DNA from: Zanthoxylum bungeanum
Lineage: Eukaryota > Streptophyta > Magnoliopsida > Sapindales > Rutaceae
Length of the DNA stretch: 64,000 nt
Reading direction: 5' to 3'
Assembly (NCBI GenBank): GCA_019454045.1
Contig: SKCR01031799.1
Coordinates: 124,001-188,000 of the forward strand
The notes beneath the pieces were generated by a model, which saw nothing but the letters and a program-made list of their open reading frames with translations, was not told the DNA's origin and did not search any database. The translations under genes were made by a program, and so were the position numbers. Below are positions 34,173-45,654 of the stretch, in pieces. Within the stretch, counting starts at the first letter, position 1; every line of letters begins with the position of its first letter.

Positions 34173-37100
34173 AGTGGGACACAGAAACTGGGCGACGCAT
34201 GCTGTTCCGGGCTCGCGGCCCGGTTGGGAGTATGGAGTAGCCCGTGGGGGACTAAACCGGAGAATAATGGAGTCGCCACCCGGTGGGAACCGGGACAAAG
34301 ATTTAAGGCCGCACTCACCCCTCGCAAGGGAAGACCTCAAACCGATGGGTTCAGAATGGTCCCTTACTTATGCCACTTGTAAAGAAATGATTTGTGCAAT
34401 AATTTAACCAAGCCTAAGCAACATTTATTTCCAATGGGTATTCTACTTTTAGTTCACATGCATGAAAGTAATCATCATAACGGCAAACATGCAATAGCAC
34501 ACGGCAATCTCATGAACATGTTTCGATCATATAATGCGGAAACCAAAGAACAACCTAAACATAATGCAAATTCCAAACGCAAAATAAAGGACTAATCATG
34601 CTTGAAAATGAACAACTAAATGGGCTAAATCATGCTTAAGAACAAAGTAGCATACTAACGGCCTAATCATGATTGAGTAACATCTCATAAACACATCAAA
34701 TAAACAAATGCAGGAATCCAAACAGTATGATTGATTACATGATACAAGAGAAATCACCTAAGAAACAATTATGCATGACATGTGATGAAAAGGACTCAGT
34801 TAAATGTATGTGCGTTCGTGTAGCATTCGAAAACGCGTTCGAACGGTAAACAGAAGGTTCTCGTTCGTGTGGCGTTTGATAACGCGTTCGAACGGGACCA
34901 GACCCGATGAAACAAATGCATGCACGTTCGAGTAGCGTTCGTAAACGCGTTCGAATGGTAAACAGAAGGTTCGCGTTCGTATAGCGTTTGATAATGCATT
35001 CGAACGGGAGCAGACAGAAAACATACGTTCGTGCGGCGTTCTGAAATGCTTTCAAACGGGGTTACAGTAGTGACCTCCAAAATGTAGTAAACAACATGAC
35101 ACATACATGAATGGATGAATAGATGACACCTAATAAATGATAACGGGCTACAAGGCGCGGCAAAGCATCGTGGTAAAGGACCTTTAACCCCTCGAGACGG
35201 AGGACCTTTAATCCGACTTACTAAGCCCATGCGCAATGCAACATGATGCATGATTATGCAAGAAGATGACATACAAAGAAAAGCGAATAACGAAATAGAG
35301 GGCGCGGTGAAGTATTGTGGTAAAGGTTCTTTAACCCCTCGAAATGGAGTACCTTTAATCCAACTTACTAAGCCCATGCGCATCACATCATAATGCATAT
35401 AAAAATAAAGACAATGATGTCAGACTTCGTACACCCGATTGAACACATCTTACATCCAACCGACTATACATCATCTGGCGCAGCAAATCATCGTGGTAAA
35501 GGATTTTAACCTCTCAAAATAGAGGACCTTTAATCGCACTTACTAAGCCCATGCGCAAACAACACAAGATGTATATAAAAAGTAAAGACAACGATATCAG
35601 ACTTCGTATACCCGATTGAACATATCTCGCATTCAACCGAATATACATCATCCGGCGCGGCAAAGCATCATGGTAAAGGATTTTAACCTCTCAAAATAGA
35701 GGACCTTTAATCGCACTTACTAAGCCCATGTGCTTTATATCATCATTATATAAACAAATAACATGCGGAAATCAAGTAACGAATAATAAACAAATCAAAA
35801 CAACATAAAACGAAATATGCGCCGTTTACTCGAGTGGTACGTGGAGTTGTATCCCGAGTATAGATCATACTACCGTCCATTAGGAATCGGCTATGAAATT
35901 TATGACCGGGTTTCCATCTTATATACCACGAGAGGTGACACATTTTTCATTTTATTCAAAGGGCACAACATACATCATTTTACAATTCATGTATTTTCTA
36001 TCTATTCAAGGGCCACAACATGCATCACTTCACAATAATCATTCAAATAAGATTCAATAAACTGTAAAAATATGAATACAGATGGATGTGAAAAGTGCCC
36101 TCAGGTCTAACCTTTTCCGTCGACTCTAGGACTCGCGTTTCACGGCCGTCGGAAGGGCTATCACTCTGCAACTCTTCTGGTTCACTGGTTTGCATTTTTC
36201 CTCGCTGTTTCACTGCTCAAGCTGCTGTTTTTGCTCCGTTTCACTGTTGTTTTGCTGCTGTATTTCTACTGTATCTTGGTCATTGTTTTTTGTGTTTTAG
36301 GCTACTGTTTTGGGTGTTTTTAAAGGCTTTAAGTGCATTTTTTTAGTTATTATTTTAGGGATTAAAAGTGCAGTTTTTTAGTCACTGGTTTAGGTGATTT
36401 AGGGGCTGTTTTGGGGCTTCTGTATAGGGGCTGTTTTTCGGTGATGTGAGCTGCTGTATAGGGGCTATTTTTCGGTGATGTGTACTTCTGTATAGGGGCT
36501 TCTTCGGTGGTGTTTCAAGTTGTAATGTTTTGGCAATGGAGGGGTTTATGGGGCTGTGATTTTCGGCTAAGGGTGTAGGAGGAGAAGATAAATATTTGCT
36601 TGCTGTATGCGTGAATCAAGAGGCTTTTTTCTTGTTGTATGCGTGTGAGTGAGAGGGTCCAAGGGTTGGGAGAGGTTGGTTTTTTATAGGCAAAGGGGGT
36701 AGGGCTACTCCTTGCTTGACAAGGAAAGGGATTTGGCATTTAATTTGGATATGATTTAGTTTCAAACAAGGAAAACCAAAGATTGAGGGGGACAAAATTA
36801 GTTCAATTTATGAAGTCAATATACTTAATTTGTATTGTTTAGGCATAATATTATTTAAGTTAGGAATACAATATTTTTAATTAGGAATAAAAATATTCTT
36901 GATTGGGAATATAATTTGTTGATTGATTTTAATTAGGCAAATGATTTAATTAATATTTTATGTAATTTCACCATGTGTTAAATATGTGTTTTATTAATTT
37001 AGATGTGTTTTATGGGCTTTGGCGGGCTAATTGGGCTTGGGTGTGAGGCTAGCAGCAAAACCAGAAATATTGACGCTGTTCGAACGCCTCTTCGAACGCT

Positions 37101-37310
37101 ACACGAACGCCCGCAATCTGCCTGACGTTCGAACGAAGTAACGAACGCAGCACGAACGAAAACAGTGAACTTGTGAAATGAATCTAATGACATGCCTACT
37201 CTGAATTTCCCCTTCCGACGTCCGTTTCCCGCGACTTCCGTGACTTAAAAGGTAGTGTCTCCAAATAAGACTCATCATAGGGACTCACATGCAAAAATGC
37301 AGTGCCTACA
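34173..37310 (-). repeat. 5' LTR of T2 (3138 bp)
   Basis: On the - strand it starts TGTAGGCACTGC at 37310 and ends GTGTCCCACT at 34173, a mutated CCTACA end. It contains the four ~180 bp units (about 35140-35735), the GTTCGAAC clusters (34800-35060 and 37070-37150), short repeats near 36400-36510 and a TATA box at 36679-36690. Open frames in it (for example 34796-35398) are repeat by-products. Confidence 0.9.
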
Positions 37311-37689
37311 ACAGTGACTTATTAAATTAAGACTCGATCTAATACCTACTTGAGTAGTCTTGAAATCAATACCACCTCAGCAAAAAAACTTGCTTACCTG
37401 AAATATCCATAAACAACAATATACAATGAAAAAAATAGAGATTATAAAGAACAGATAAAGCAGCGATAAAATTCATGCATGTACAAATAGATAGTAGATA
37501 TCCTACTCCCTATTAATCCTACTCCCCCAAAACCAAAAATATATAAAAATAATAATAATAATAAGGATATACTACTACTCAAATACTAATCCTCAAACTA
37601 CTCTCCCCCATTTTGTCACGAAATGACAACGGTCCTCGGGTAGTTTCCTTACAAAGTATGCAAGAGAATATTCAAACAAAAGTTACTCC
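37311..37689. other. AT-rich spacer, no gene seen
   Basis: Sequence right of the T2 LTR; it may be the distal internal part of the small - strand LTR element. It includes short (AAT)n-like runs near 37540-37560. No coding frame. Confidence 0.4.
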
Positions 37690-37714
37690 CCCTCACGAAT
37701 AGCTTTACTGATGT

Positions 37715-38027
37715 GATCCATAATGAGCTCGGTTTGTTGGCCAGGTTAACTTGAAGTTGTGGCTGATTGCATAGCTTGGTCAGATTGATGTATTTGGGCC
37801 ATTTTGGTGGATTTGGAAGATTCCTTGGGTTCTAGAGTTTAGTCCATGCATGAGACTTTTTGTGAAGGTTTTATTATGTCTAAGGCAAGATTGGAATGGG
37901 TCTTGGATGTGCATGGGATGGCTTGATTGATTTTGGACTTAATTCCCGAATGCTGCATTAGTAGTGGCGGGATTTGCGTTTTTTTTCCACATCCCACCTT
38001 TTTTTCTGAAATTTTTAAATCCAACAC
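37715..38027 (-). pseudogene. Coding-like internal segment of the small LTR element
   Basis: The frame contains IPPLLMQHSGIKSKINQA, THSNLALDIIKPSQKVS and, past a stop, TLEPKESSKSTK. The + copy at 38925-39157 reads nearly the same in one open frame (78 codons). Conservation in two copies supports a once-coding segment, but I recognise no domain. It could also be shared non-coding sequence. Confidence 0.4.
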
Positions 38028-38045
38028 ATGTAGGATGACAAAAGA

Positions 38046-38285
38046 AAAAGAAAGAAAAGAAAAGAAAAAAAATTAACAAAAACATGACTCAAAGAAAAGA
38101 AAAAAAAATTAACAGAAACATGACTTAAAGAAAAAAAAAAATTTAACAGAAACATAACTCAAAGAAAAGGAAAAAGAATTAACAGAAACATGACTCAAAG
38201 AAAAGAAAAAAAATTAACATAAACAGGACTCAAAGAAAAGAAAAAAAAAATTAACAGAAACATGACTCAAAGAAAAGAAAAAAAC
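38046..38285 (-). repeat. Minisatellite, about six units of ~36 bp
   Basis: Units of CATGACTCAAAGAAAAG plus an A-run and TTAACAGAAA (read on +) start near 38083, 38119, 38152, 38189, 38225 and 38261. It lies between the primer site and the coding-like segment of the small LTR element. Confidence 0.8.
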
Positions 38286-38924
38286 TCATAAAAAGAAAAA
38301 AAGAAAAAAAAAATTAAAAAGACACAAACTATAAGATATAACCGGCTCTGCAACCAAAGCTCTGAATACCAACCGATGAAAACCTGCCTGGAACAAAGCC
38401 AAGCAAACCCACAAAAGATTGAAATCATTTCCAAGAAAGCCAAGGCAGAACATAATCAAAACTCTAAACCTCTGAAGTTAGCAAGCCTTTGATAAGCCAA
38501 AATCAATGAGAAAAGTTGAGGGTTACTCAAGTCTTAAGATAATAGTGATTTTTATTAAAAGATGGATTTTTTTGTTATGATGAATAATCCTCCTTTAAAT
38601 AGGTGGCTAACCTTATTTCTACTTAAACATAAAAAAACCTTAGCAAAATAAACCCAATAACATTTAAAATCCTTCAAAGTTTCATACATGGGCTTTATAA
38701 TTTAATTAAAGTTCAGCCAAGTCCTTAAACATTTATAACCTTAAAAAAATATAACACAAAAGCTGTATAGATAACTTGCATCCGCAATTGGACCATGAAG
38801 GATTCCAAATTAGAGTTTGACGTAAACTACAAAGTTGTAACTCCATGAGTCTGATTTACAGTGCAACTTGAATCACAAAAATCGAACATCGGATGAGAAA
38901 GTTACAGCCAAAATACTAACACTA

Positions 38925-39799
38925 TGCAAATCCCGCCACTACTAATGCACCATTCGGGAATTAAGCCTAAAATCAATCAAGCCACCCTATACACGTCCAA
39001 GACCCATTCCAATCTTGCCTTAGACATAATAAAGCCTTCACATAAAGTCTCATGGATGGACAAAACTCTAGAACCCAAGGAATCCTCCAAATCCACCAAA
39101 ATAGCCCAAATACATCAATCTGACCAAGCCATGCAATCAGCCACAACTTCAAGTTAACCTAGCCCAACAAACCGAGCTCATTATGGATCACATCAAACTC
39201 AAAGAATCATATTTTGGCTGTAACTTTCTCATCCGATGTCCGATTTTGGTGATTCAAGTTGCACTGGCAAGAAGACTCATGGAGCTACAACGTTGTAGTT
39301 TATGTCAAACTCTAATTCGGAATCCTTCATGGTCCAATTGCAGATGCAAGTTATCCCTATAGATTTTGTGTTATATTTTTTTTAAGGTTATGTAATGTTT
39401 AAGGACTGGGCTGAACTTTAATTAAATTATAAAGCCCATGTATGAAAATTTGAAGGATTTTAAGTGTTATTGGGTTTATTTTGCTAAGGTTTTATTATGT
39501 TTAAGTAGAATTAGGGTTAGCCACCTATTTAAAGGGGGATTATTCAGCATAACAAAAAAAAATATCCATCTTTTAATAAAAATCACTATTATCTTGAGAC
39601 TTGAGTAACCCTCAACTTTTCTCATTGATTTTGGCTTATCAAAGGCTTGCTAACCCTTTGTGGCACCCCCTTAGCACTCTAGGTTTCTGTTGCTTGCTCT
39701 TCAGAGGTTTAGAGTTTTGATTCTGTTCTGCCATGGCTTTCTTGGAAACGATTTCAATCTTTTGTGGGTTTGCTTGGCTTTGTTCCAGGCAGGTTCTCA
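38925..39799 (+). mobile_element. Second copy of the small LTR element (internal segment plus LTR), opposite orientation
   Basis: 38925-39197 matches 38000-37715 inverted. 39203-39799 matches the LTR 38921-38377 inverted, ending CAGGCAGGTTCTCA. It contains an extra ~55 bp near 39658-39705 not present in the - copy. No primer site follows, so this is likely the 3' LTR end of a truncated copy lying directly against the start of the first. Confidence 0.65.
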
Positions 39800-40379
39800 T
39801 CACTATCTAACTTAACAAAAATAATACATGGGAGTAATCACTCATAGATGTGCACAAAAAATAATATGCCAAAACATGAAGCACACACATGCACACAATG
39901 AGTAAAAAAATCAATCAAAAGAATGTCTGAAACAGCACTTCAAGCAAGTAAAATGATATCCAGTCAGTATTTAGCTATTTAAGACATGAAATAATATGCA
40001 TCATTTTAAATTTTTCTAAATACTACACGCATGCATATAACACAAACACCAAAGCATGACAAGTACTTGCATGAAAAATAAGTGCACAACGAATCAAGGC
40101 TTAATACCTTATTTTATGAGTGGGACACTGTCAAAGAAATCCCACCTCTTAATACACCGAGTCCACAAATAATTGTTCAAACCCACCACCACTATGACCT
40201 GAAAATTAGCAACATTGGTTGCATGTTATGTTATTCGCCCCCTAAATATCATTATCTCATAAATAAAAACATTTTCGAGTGAAGGGTTTTGCCCTTATCT
40301 TTTGAATTTGGCCCATTGGTTCTTTTGTACTTGAGACTCATGTATTTTTTTATTTTCTTTCTTTTTACTTTTGCAAGGG
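39800..40379. other. No gene recognised
   Basis: AT-rich with a few Ala/Cys-poor short frames. Ends in a T-rich stretch and TTTTGCAAGGGATAG just before the gag-like region. Confidence 0.5.
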
Positions 40380-40815
40380 ATAGCACAAGGTCAAGAGGTT
40401 ATGGTCCCACATGAGGATCCAAGAGATACCGGACTATGTTTGCGGTCTTGGAGTAGGCGAGGAAATTTATATTAATAGAGGAAGAGGAGAATATCGCCTA
40501 AGGAGAGGATGTTCAGATGTCGAAAGTACCCAAGCTAGAAAATCAGTGGGATACAGGCAGAGACCTGAAGAGACCGGTCTCGAGGCAGAAAGAGTTCAGG
40601 CCGATAGCTCAGAATAATCCAACACATGAGAGAAGGCCACCTATCCAGGTCGCCTATGTCACCGGAGAGACAGAGTCACCTCCTTGAACAGACCATTGTC
40701 CCAAATAGCACGAGAAATCCAAGATAAAAGACTATTGACTGAGCCCAACCTGAGGAGGTTTCCAATTTATAAGAGAGACGACATGGCTTATTGCATGCAC
40801 CATAATGTGAGGGGA
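40380..40815 (+). pseudogene. Gypsy gag remnant, left part
   Basis: Readable gag-like text includes KVPKLENQWDTGRDLKRPV, ERRPPIQVAYVTGE and, near the end, LRRFPIYKRDDMAYCMHHNV in another frame. The last looks like the start of a gag zinc finger (YCxxHxxxGH). The reading is continued after the solo LTR at 44046 by GGHTTERCRDLQ. Frames change at least twice. Confidence 0.6.
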
Positions 40816-43800
40816 TGATAAGTGCATGAAAATGTACTTTGAACATCGCTAATTCGACTTGATTATCAAGTATTTAATCTTAATTGTAGTTTATTTTAAT
40901 GTTTTATTATTAGGAAGCAATAGAACATGAAGATTGGAGCAATTGTACATGTTTTGGGACCTAACAGATGCATTGGAAGCATACGGGAAGAGTGAAAATA
41001 TGAAATTCAAAGCACCAGAAAAAGTAGCAAGCACCGCGACACCCTCTTTCTGGCGTCGCGGCGCCCTTCGGCAAACATCCCCATATATGAAGGCCGTAAG
41101 TTGGGCACCGTAACACCACTTTCCGGCACCGCGGTGCCCCAATAAAGTTCCAGAAACTTAATTCAGACGTGTTTCACACACATAAGGACTCCATGACTAT
41201 TGGACAGTTATGACCCATAGCGTCACTATTTGTACAGATCATGGTGTTGTTGTACAAATTAACTATGTGACAAGGAGATTGCGCTCTTATCATTTGTGAT
41301 TAGATCACCTAGATGTATAAATGATAGGAGGTCCTATGATTAGTTCCTGGATTGAGATGATATGAGACAGTATCAGTCCTCGAAGGATTAATCATTAAAT
41401 ATCCCTAGTCGTAGTATTATCGAGACTGAACATTGATAATACGGAATAGACTAGTATTGCACTTGTGCGCGTTGTGGGAGCACAACGGCATAGTTCTCAT
41501 ATATTTAAGTATTGGATACTTATGCAAGTGTGATAGGAGGTTGTGTTTACCGATGGTGCGGAAACAGCTTCACTCTGGATAGACCCATCGGAATTCCATT
41601 GGTAGTATGACTATGTGTCTATGGAAGTCCGATATCAGGGTATGTGTATTTGGTCTTAACTTGAGACTTGCATCGCTAATACTTGCGACAATCGGTATGC
41701 TTTAGTTTTGGTCGTCCAGGGCTTTAACCGGTTCTGTGTACACCTCTGCTGGGTATATTGAGAATCGTAGTATTTTGGGTGTGATATCAAGACGGAAGTA
41801 TCACTTCAGTCATAGTGGAGATGATGTCACGTAGGATACGGTACTAGTGCTCTTAAGTACTGCAGTCATCGGGATATTATGACTAGGTCATGTATATCCG
41901 ATAATAGAGACTAGTTACCAGGCATCCGACATGTGCTTCGTACGGGGCAGACATAGTTCCAGCCCCAGGCCTAGCACGTGACATTCGATACTGGATCGCA
42001 ATACGCAATACTACGTATACTACGCCTGCCATAGATTATATATTCCAGTAAGAATATTTCTGGAGAATTGGGTAGGCACGGTGCTTTGCTAGAAGCCAAC
42101 CATGTCTTGTAAATCAGTAAGCACGTGGTACGAGGTACGCACGTATTCGGATAATCCGATGATCGTATTTACTGCCAACATATCCAGGGATCTCTTGGGT
42201 CGCTTCCCAAAGATTCACTGATGACAGTTGATTCGAATTAGAATTAATCTGGGATTAATTAAGAGAGAGAATTAATCTAGGATTAATTAAGAGAGAGAAA
42301 ATTAATCTAGGATTAATTGAGGTATTATTTAATCTGGGATTAAATGTGTTCGGAATAGAGAGAACGCGATTAATTTGGAATTAATCGGTAGAATAAATTT
42401 AATAGTTAAATTTTATTTTTCTATTTAATTTATTCGTATGGGCTAAAATTAATATATCGGATATATTAATATGAATTGGATTTCGTTACGAAATTAAAGT
42501 CGGACTTTAATACGAATGAACGAATTAATTTAGAATTAATTCGTAAACGACGTTCGTAATATATTTGTGAGACATCGTTATTTAATTAAATTAGATTTAA
42601 TTATTTAGCGACGAGAATTCGTTTAATCGGATTAAACGGATCCGAGCCACATCAAATGTTCGTAGAGACATTTGAATTTTGAATTCAAATGTGGGGCCCA
42701 CTTTAAATGTGGTAGTTGGGAGAGTGGTTGGCATTTATGCCATACCATCCACTTTCCAACCACCTTGGAATGGTTTTGGCAAAACCATTTACCCAACCAC
42801 CTTGTTTAGGTGAAAAAGGTAAATTGGCTTTTACCAAAACTCTTCTCTCTCTCTCATTTGTGTATGCTTCACACAAAATACACTTGGAACTAAATGGAAA
42901 CCCTAATATCCTCCAAAATGGGCGTGAATATGGTATCCCTCCTCTCTTTGATTTTGTGGCAAAATCAAGTTAGCTAGCACTTCAAGGAATCAACAAAGGT
43001 GATAGGGAAACAACTCAAAGCTTGGAATCAACATTGAAGGTTGGATCTTGGAGATCACTTCTCACAACTCAAAGCTTGAAATCAACAAAGGAAGCATCTT
43101 GGAGATCTTCTTCTCAAAAATTTTAAAAGCTCAAATACATTCAATGTAAGTAATTTGGCAACTTATTTTGAATTTATGAACATGTTTTCATGCTTATTAG
43201 ATCCTTGGCATGTTCTAGGAACACTAACAAGGACTTCCCTATATAAACCCAAGCTCGTCCAAACCCTAGAAAATGAGAAGAAATACACAATAAAAAGTTG
43301 AAATCACATATTTGAGATAGAAGAATGAAGAAGCTACAAGCCAGACAGGATGTCTCTCCGATCTATCCAGGTTGTATCTCTTTCTTCTATGGAGAACTAA
43401 TCTCCTAGGCAAAGCTAAGGATGAACTCTTGTAATTAAGTTCTTATATTCTTTTTTTTTATTCCTAAATACTCTTCAACGTTTAATATAATTTATGAATC
43501 TTTTGATTATCAATCCATAGATTGTGTTTTACCAATTTGCATATATGAATAGTCATGTTTCTTCTGTGTGTGATTGGGGAACCCAGATGTGACTAGTAAT
43601 GTTGTTTTATGAGTTGATGTTCTACTGCAGTATTGTCTGAGGGTATATTGTCGACGTTAGATAGGTCATAACGATAACATTGTGTGTTGTTAACATAGAG
43701 AAAATAATTCATCGATTACCTTAGAATTTAATATGTTTTAAATTGAAATATATTCTGATTGTTGGTTTGGGATGTGAAACCTTCAATTGAGTAATAAAAT

Positions 43801-44045
43801 GAATCAATTACTGAATGTAGGGATTTGATACAAGAGGGATTCCTGACGCATTGCTGCTTTTCTCTATTGATATATTCCTATGTGTTTTGCATAATCTTTA
43901 ATCTAAACTGCCAATTAAAACCTTTCTTTAATTAAGTTATTGCTAACGTTTTCATTAAGTGAATTAGTTCCTTGTAACCATCTCTCTGAGGAATCGACAC
44001 CCCAACTATACTGCGATAACCGTAAGTACTTTTTGGGCGTAATCG
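40816..44045 (+). mobile_element. Solo LTR (Athila-like ends) carrying a nested copia solo LTR
   Basis: Starts TGATAAGTGCATG at 40816 and ends GTAATCG at 44045, consistent with TGAT...ATCA ends after one change. Flanks are GGGGA (40811-40815) and GAGGA (44046-44050), a target duplication with one mismatch. Removing the nested 2 kb leaves about 1.2 kb. It splits the finger of a gypsy gag. Confidence 0.7.
41198..43229 (+). mobile_element. Solo LTR of the C1/C2 copia family
   Basis: Starts TATTGGACAGTTATGACCC (the family start TGTTGGACA mutated) and ends GGAACACTAACA at 43229. AAGGAC occurs on both sides (41184-41189 and 43229-43234), the left copy separated from the LTR by 8 extra bases. The palindrome ladder is at about 42244-42645, with arm sequences partly different from those of C1 but still complementary. 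Confidence 0.8.
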
Positions 44046-44170
44046 GAGGACATACCACGGAAAGATGTAGAGACCTACAAGAGTAGGTGGAAGACTTAAT
44101 AAGGAACATCTACCGAAATGGGTGCATAGACCACGCGGCTATGAAGGCCAGAAAGCGCCGATAGCGACAA
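44046..44170 (+). pseudogene. Gypsy gag remnant, right part
   Basis: Continues the gag split at 40815: GHTTERCRDLQ, a stop, then VEDLIRNIYRNGCIDHAA. This matches the usual GHTTE-C-(x)-L...I(E/D)xLI pattern after the gag finger. Confidence 0.65.
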
Positions 44171-44900
44171 TATTTAGGGAGTAGTGGGAGAGCCAATATG
44201 CAAGGTGTACTCGATCAGTTTCCATAGTGCCTCATGTTAATTATGCTCATTTAGCCACTTTTCGGGCTCGTTATTATATGATGGGTGAAACATCTAGGAT
44301 GGGCCCATAAGTGGGAATAGTAGGAAAAGTAATCAGCTGTAAAGTTTAATCATGGGGACGACTTCTTCCATTCTCCCGCGAACAAGCAAGTAAGAAGCAT
44401 CGTCAGAAGTCCCCATCTAGATTTGAGTTGTTGAGTGAAATGCAATGTCAGGAGTTGGAGATTGATGGATTTCTCTCAACCCTTGGTGCTAACTCTGAAT
44501 AAGTTCCTCCTAGAGAAATTGTGGTTGTTGTTCAACCTGCCATTCTTCTAGTTCTCCAAAAAGCTCGGTTCAGAAGGACATTGTTAAGAATTATTCAGAG
44601 ATGCGGAGGAATGGCTAGGTTCAAAAGTGCATTGCTAAGAATTTTTCAGAGATGCAAATGAATGTTTTCAACTGAGTCTCTCTTAAAATGACCCTTAAAG
44701 AGTTATATGATAGGATGTAGATCCCGTGAATATGAATAAGACATTCTCTTTCTTAAATTAAAAGTTGTTCATCTATGCCTCTTTATTATTTGAGCGAGAA
44801 AGACATGTTTAATAGTCTTGCGAGATACTTGTGATTGGGATACATGAATGGATGCAAGGCATATGGGAAAAGCGTGCACCCCCATAGCACGCCAATCCCT
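44171..44900. other. Unrecognised repeat-like DNA
   Basis: One + strand frame reads SRFELLSEMQCQELEIDGFL, and there is a local duplication (AAGAATT(A/T)TTCAGAGATGC near 44587 and 44638). No family domain is recognised. May be LINE-like or gypsy decay. Confidence 0.3.
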
Positions 44901-44906
44901 GATGTC

Positions 44907-45390
44907 AATATCAAATCCATGGGCTAGAACATTAACACCCAATGACTTGCATCATTGAGGAATGTAACATGAAGACTTGTGTGGCATTTGGCATCTCGGG
45001 TATCCATAGCACGCTCGGTGAGCGATTCAGAGTGGCGTTTGGTGCCTAAAGGTAATCATAGCACGTATGGATAGTAGATGGTTACGGTACTATGGTACCT
45101 CTGGGTAGGGAGGGATAATTCCCCCACGGTATTTTGCCCAGTGTTGCAGGTGCATAGCACGGGGAAGTCCAATGGGCCTTCATGGCGTTTGTAGCCTTGG
45201 GAGGTGCATACCACGGGGAAGGCCTGAGAGCCTCTGTGGCATTTTTAGCCTCGAGATATGTCCAGCAAGGGGAGGGAGAATGCCATTGTGGAATTGGCCA
45301 TCCCATTTTGGATCCATAAGAGCATAGCATGGGGAAGGCCTGAGGGTCTCCATGGCATTCGCAGACTCGGGGCCTTCCTAGCATGAGAAA
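44907..45390 (+). repeat. Degenerate ~55 bp tandem repeat (CATAGCACGGGGAAGGCC type)
   Basis: At least six imperfect units are anchored on CATA(G/C)CACG and a TGGC(A/G)TTTG(G/T) element, near 44908, 44986, 45056, 45153, 45208 and 45312. The best preserved are 45153-45390 (GGGGAAGGCCTGAG). The 100-codon - strand frame over it is a repeat by-product. Confidence 0.6.
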
Positions 45391-45654
45391 ATCTCATGGC
45401 ATTGGCTGCCGCCTCGATCTGTAGCTCGGTTCTCCGAGATGTTGGACTATAAGGTTCAAAATTATTACTTTGGGTAGCAGGGCCAGGACGTTATCTCAGG
45501 CTCCCTTGTTGTTTCTTTTGGGTCAATACGGGGTATGTGATACGTCACCCCCGTTGTACTTGTCTTATTTTTTTCCTAGTTTTTGTTTTGATGGATGACT
45601 CGGAGTGGGATGCCATTTCCAGTCTTCATAGTGATTACCAGTCTTCATAGGTAG

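Larger units (their letters stand above)
25288..37310 (-). mobile_element. T2: Tat/Ogre-like Ty3/gypsy element, nearly complete order, inactivated
   Basis: Same family as T1. The - strand order is 5' LTR 37310-34173, primer site 34169-34152, leader repeats, gag 33026-32081, protease 32059-31415, G-patch-like region 31396-31034, RT 30853-29653, RNase H parts 29604-28984, integrase 28700-27544, tandem array 27340-26876, polypurine tract, and truncated 3' LTR 26755-25288. Tat/Ogre is indicated by the long LTRs, the primer site, the second RNase H domain after RT, and the integrase pattern PHRPQANGAVEAANK. Stops and frameshifts occur in every gene. Confidence 0.9.
37690..38921 (-). mobile_element. 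Small copia-type LTR element: 5' LTR, primer site and internal part
   Basis: - strand order: LTR 38921-38377 (545 bp, starts TGTTAGTATTTTGGCTGTAA), primer site TGGTATTCAGAGC at 38371-38359 (tRNA-Met type with a small insertion), an A/G-rich minisatellite (38285-38046), then a coding-like segment (38027-37715). The segment ends near a GTGAGGGGGAG tract at about 37690-37702 that could be a polypurine tract. The short LTR and the possible lack of pol suggest a non-autonomous (TRIM/LARD-like) element. Confidence 0.65.
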
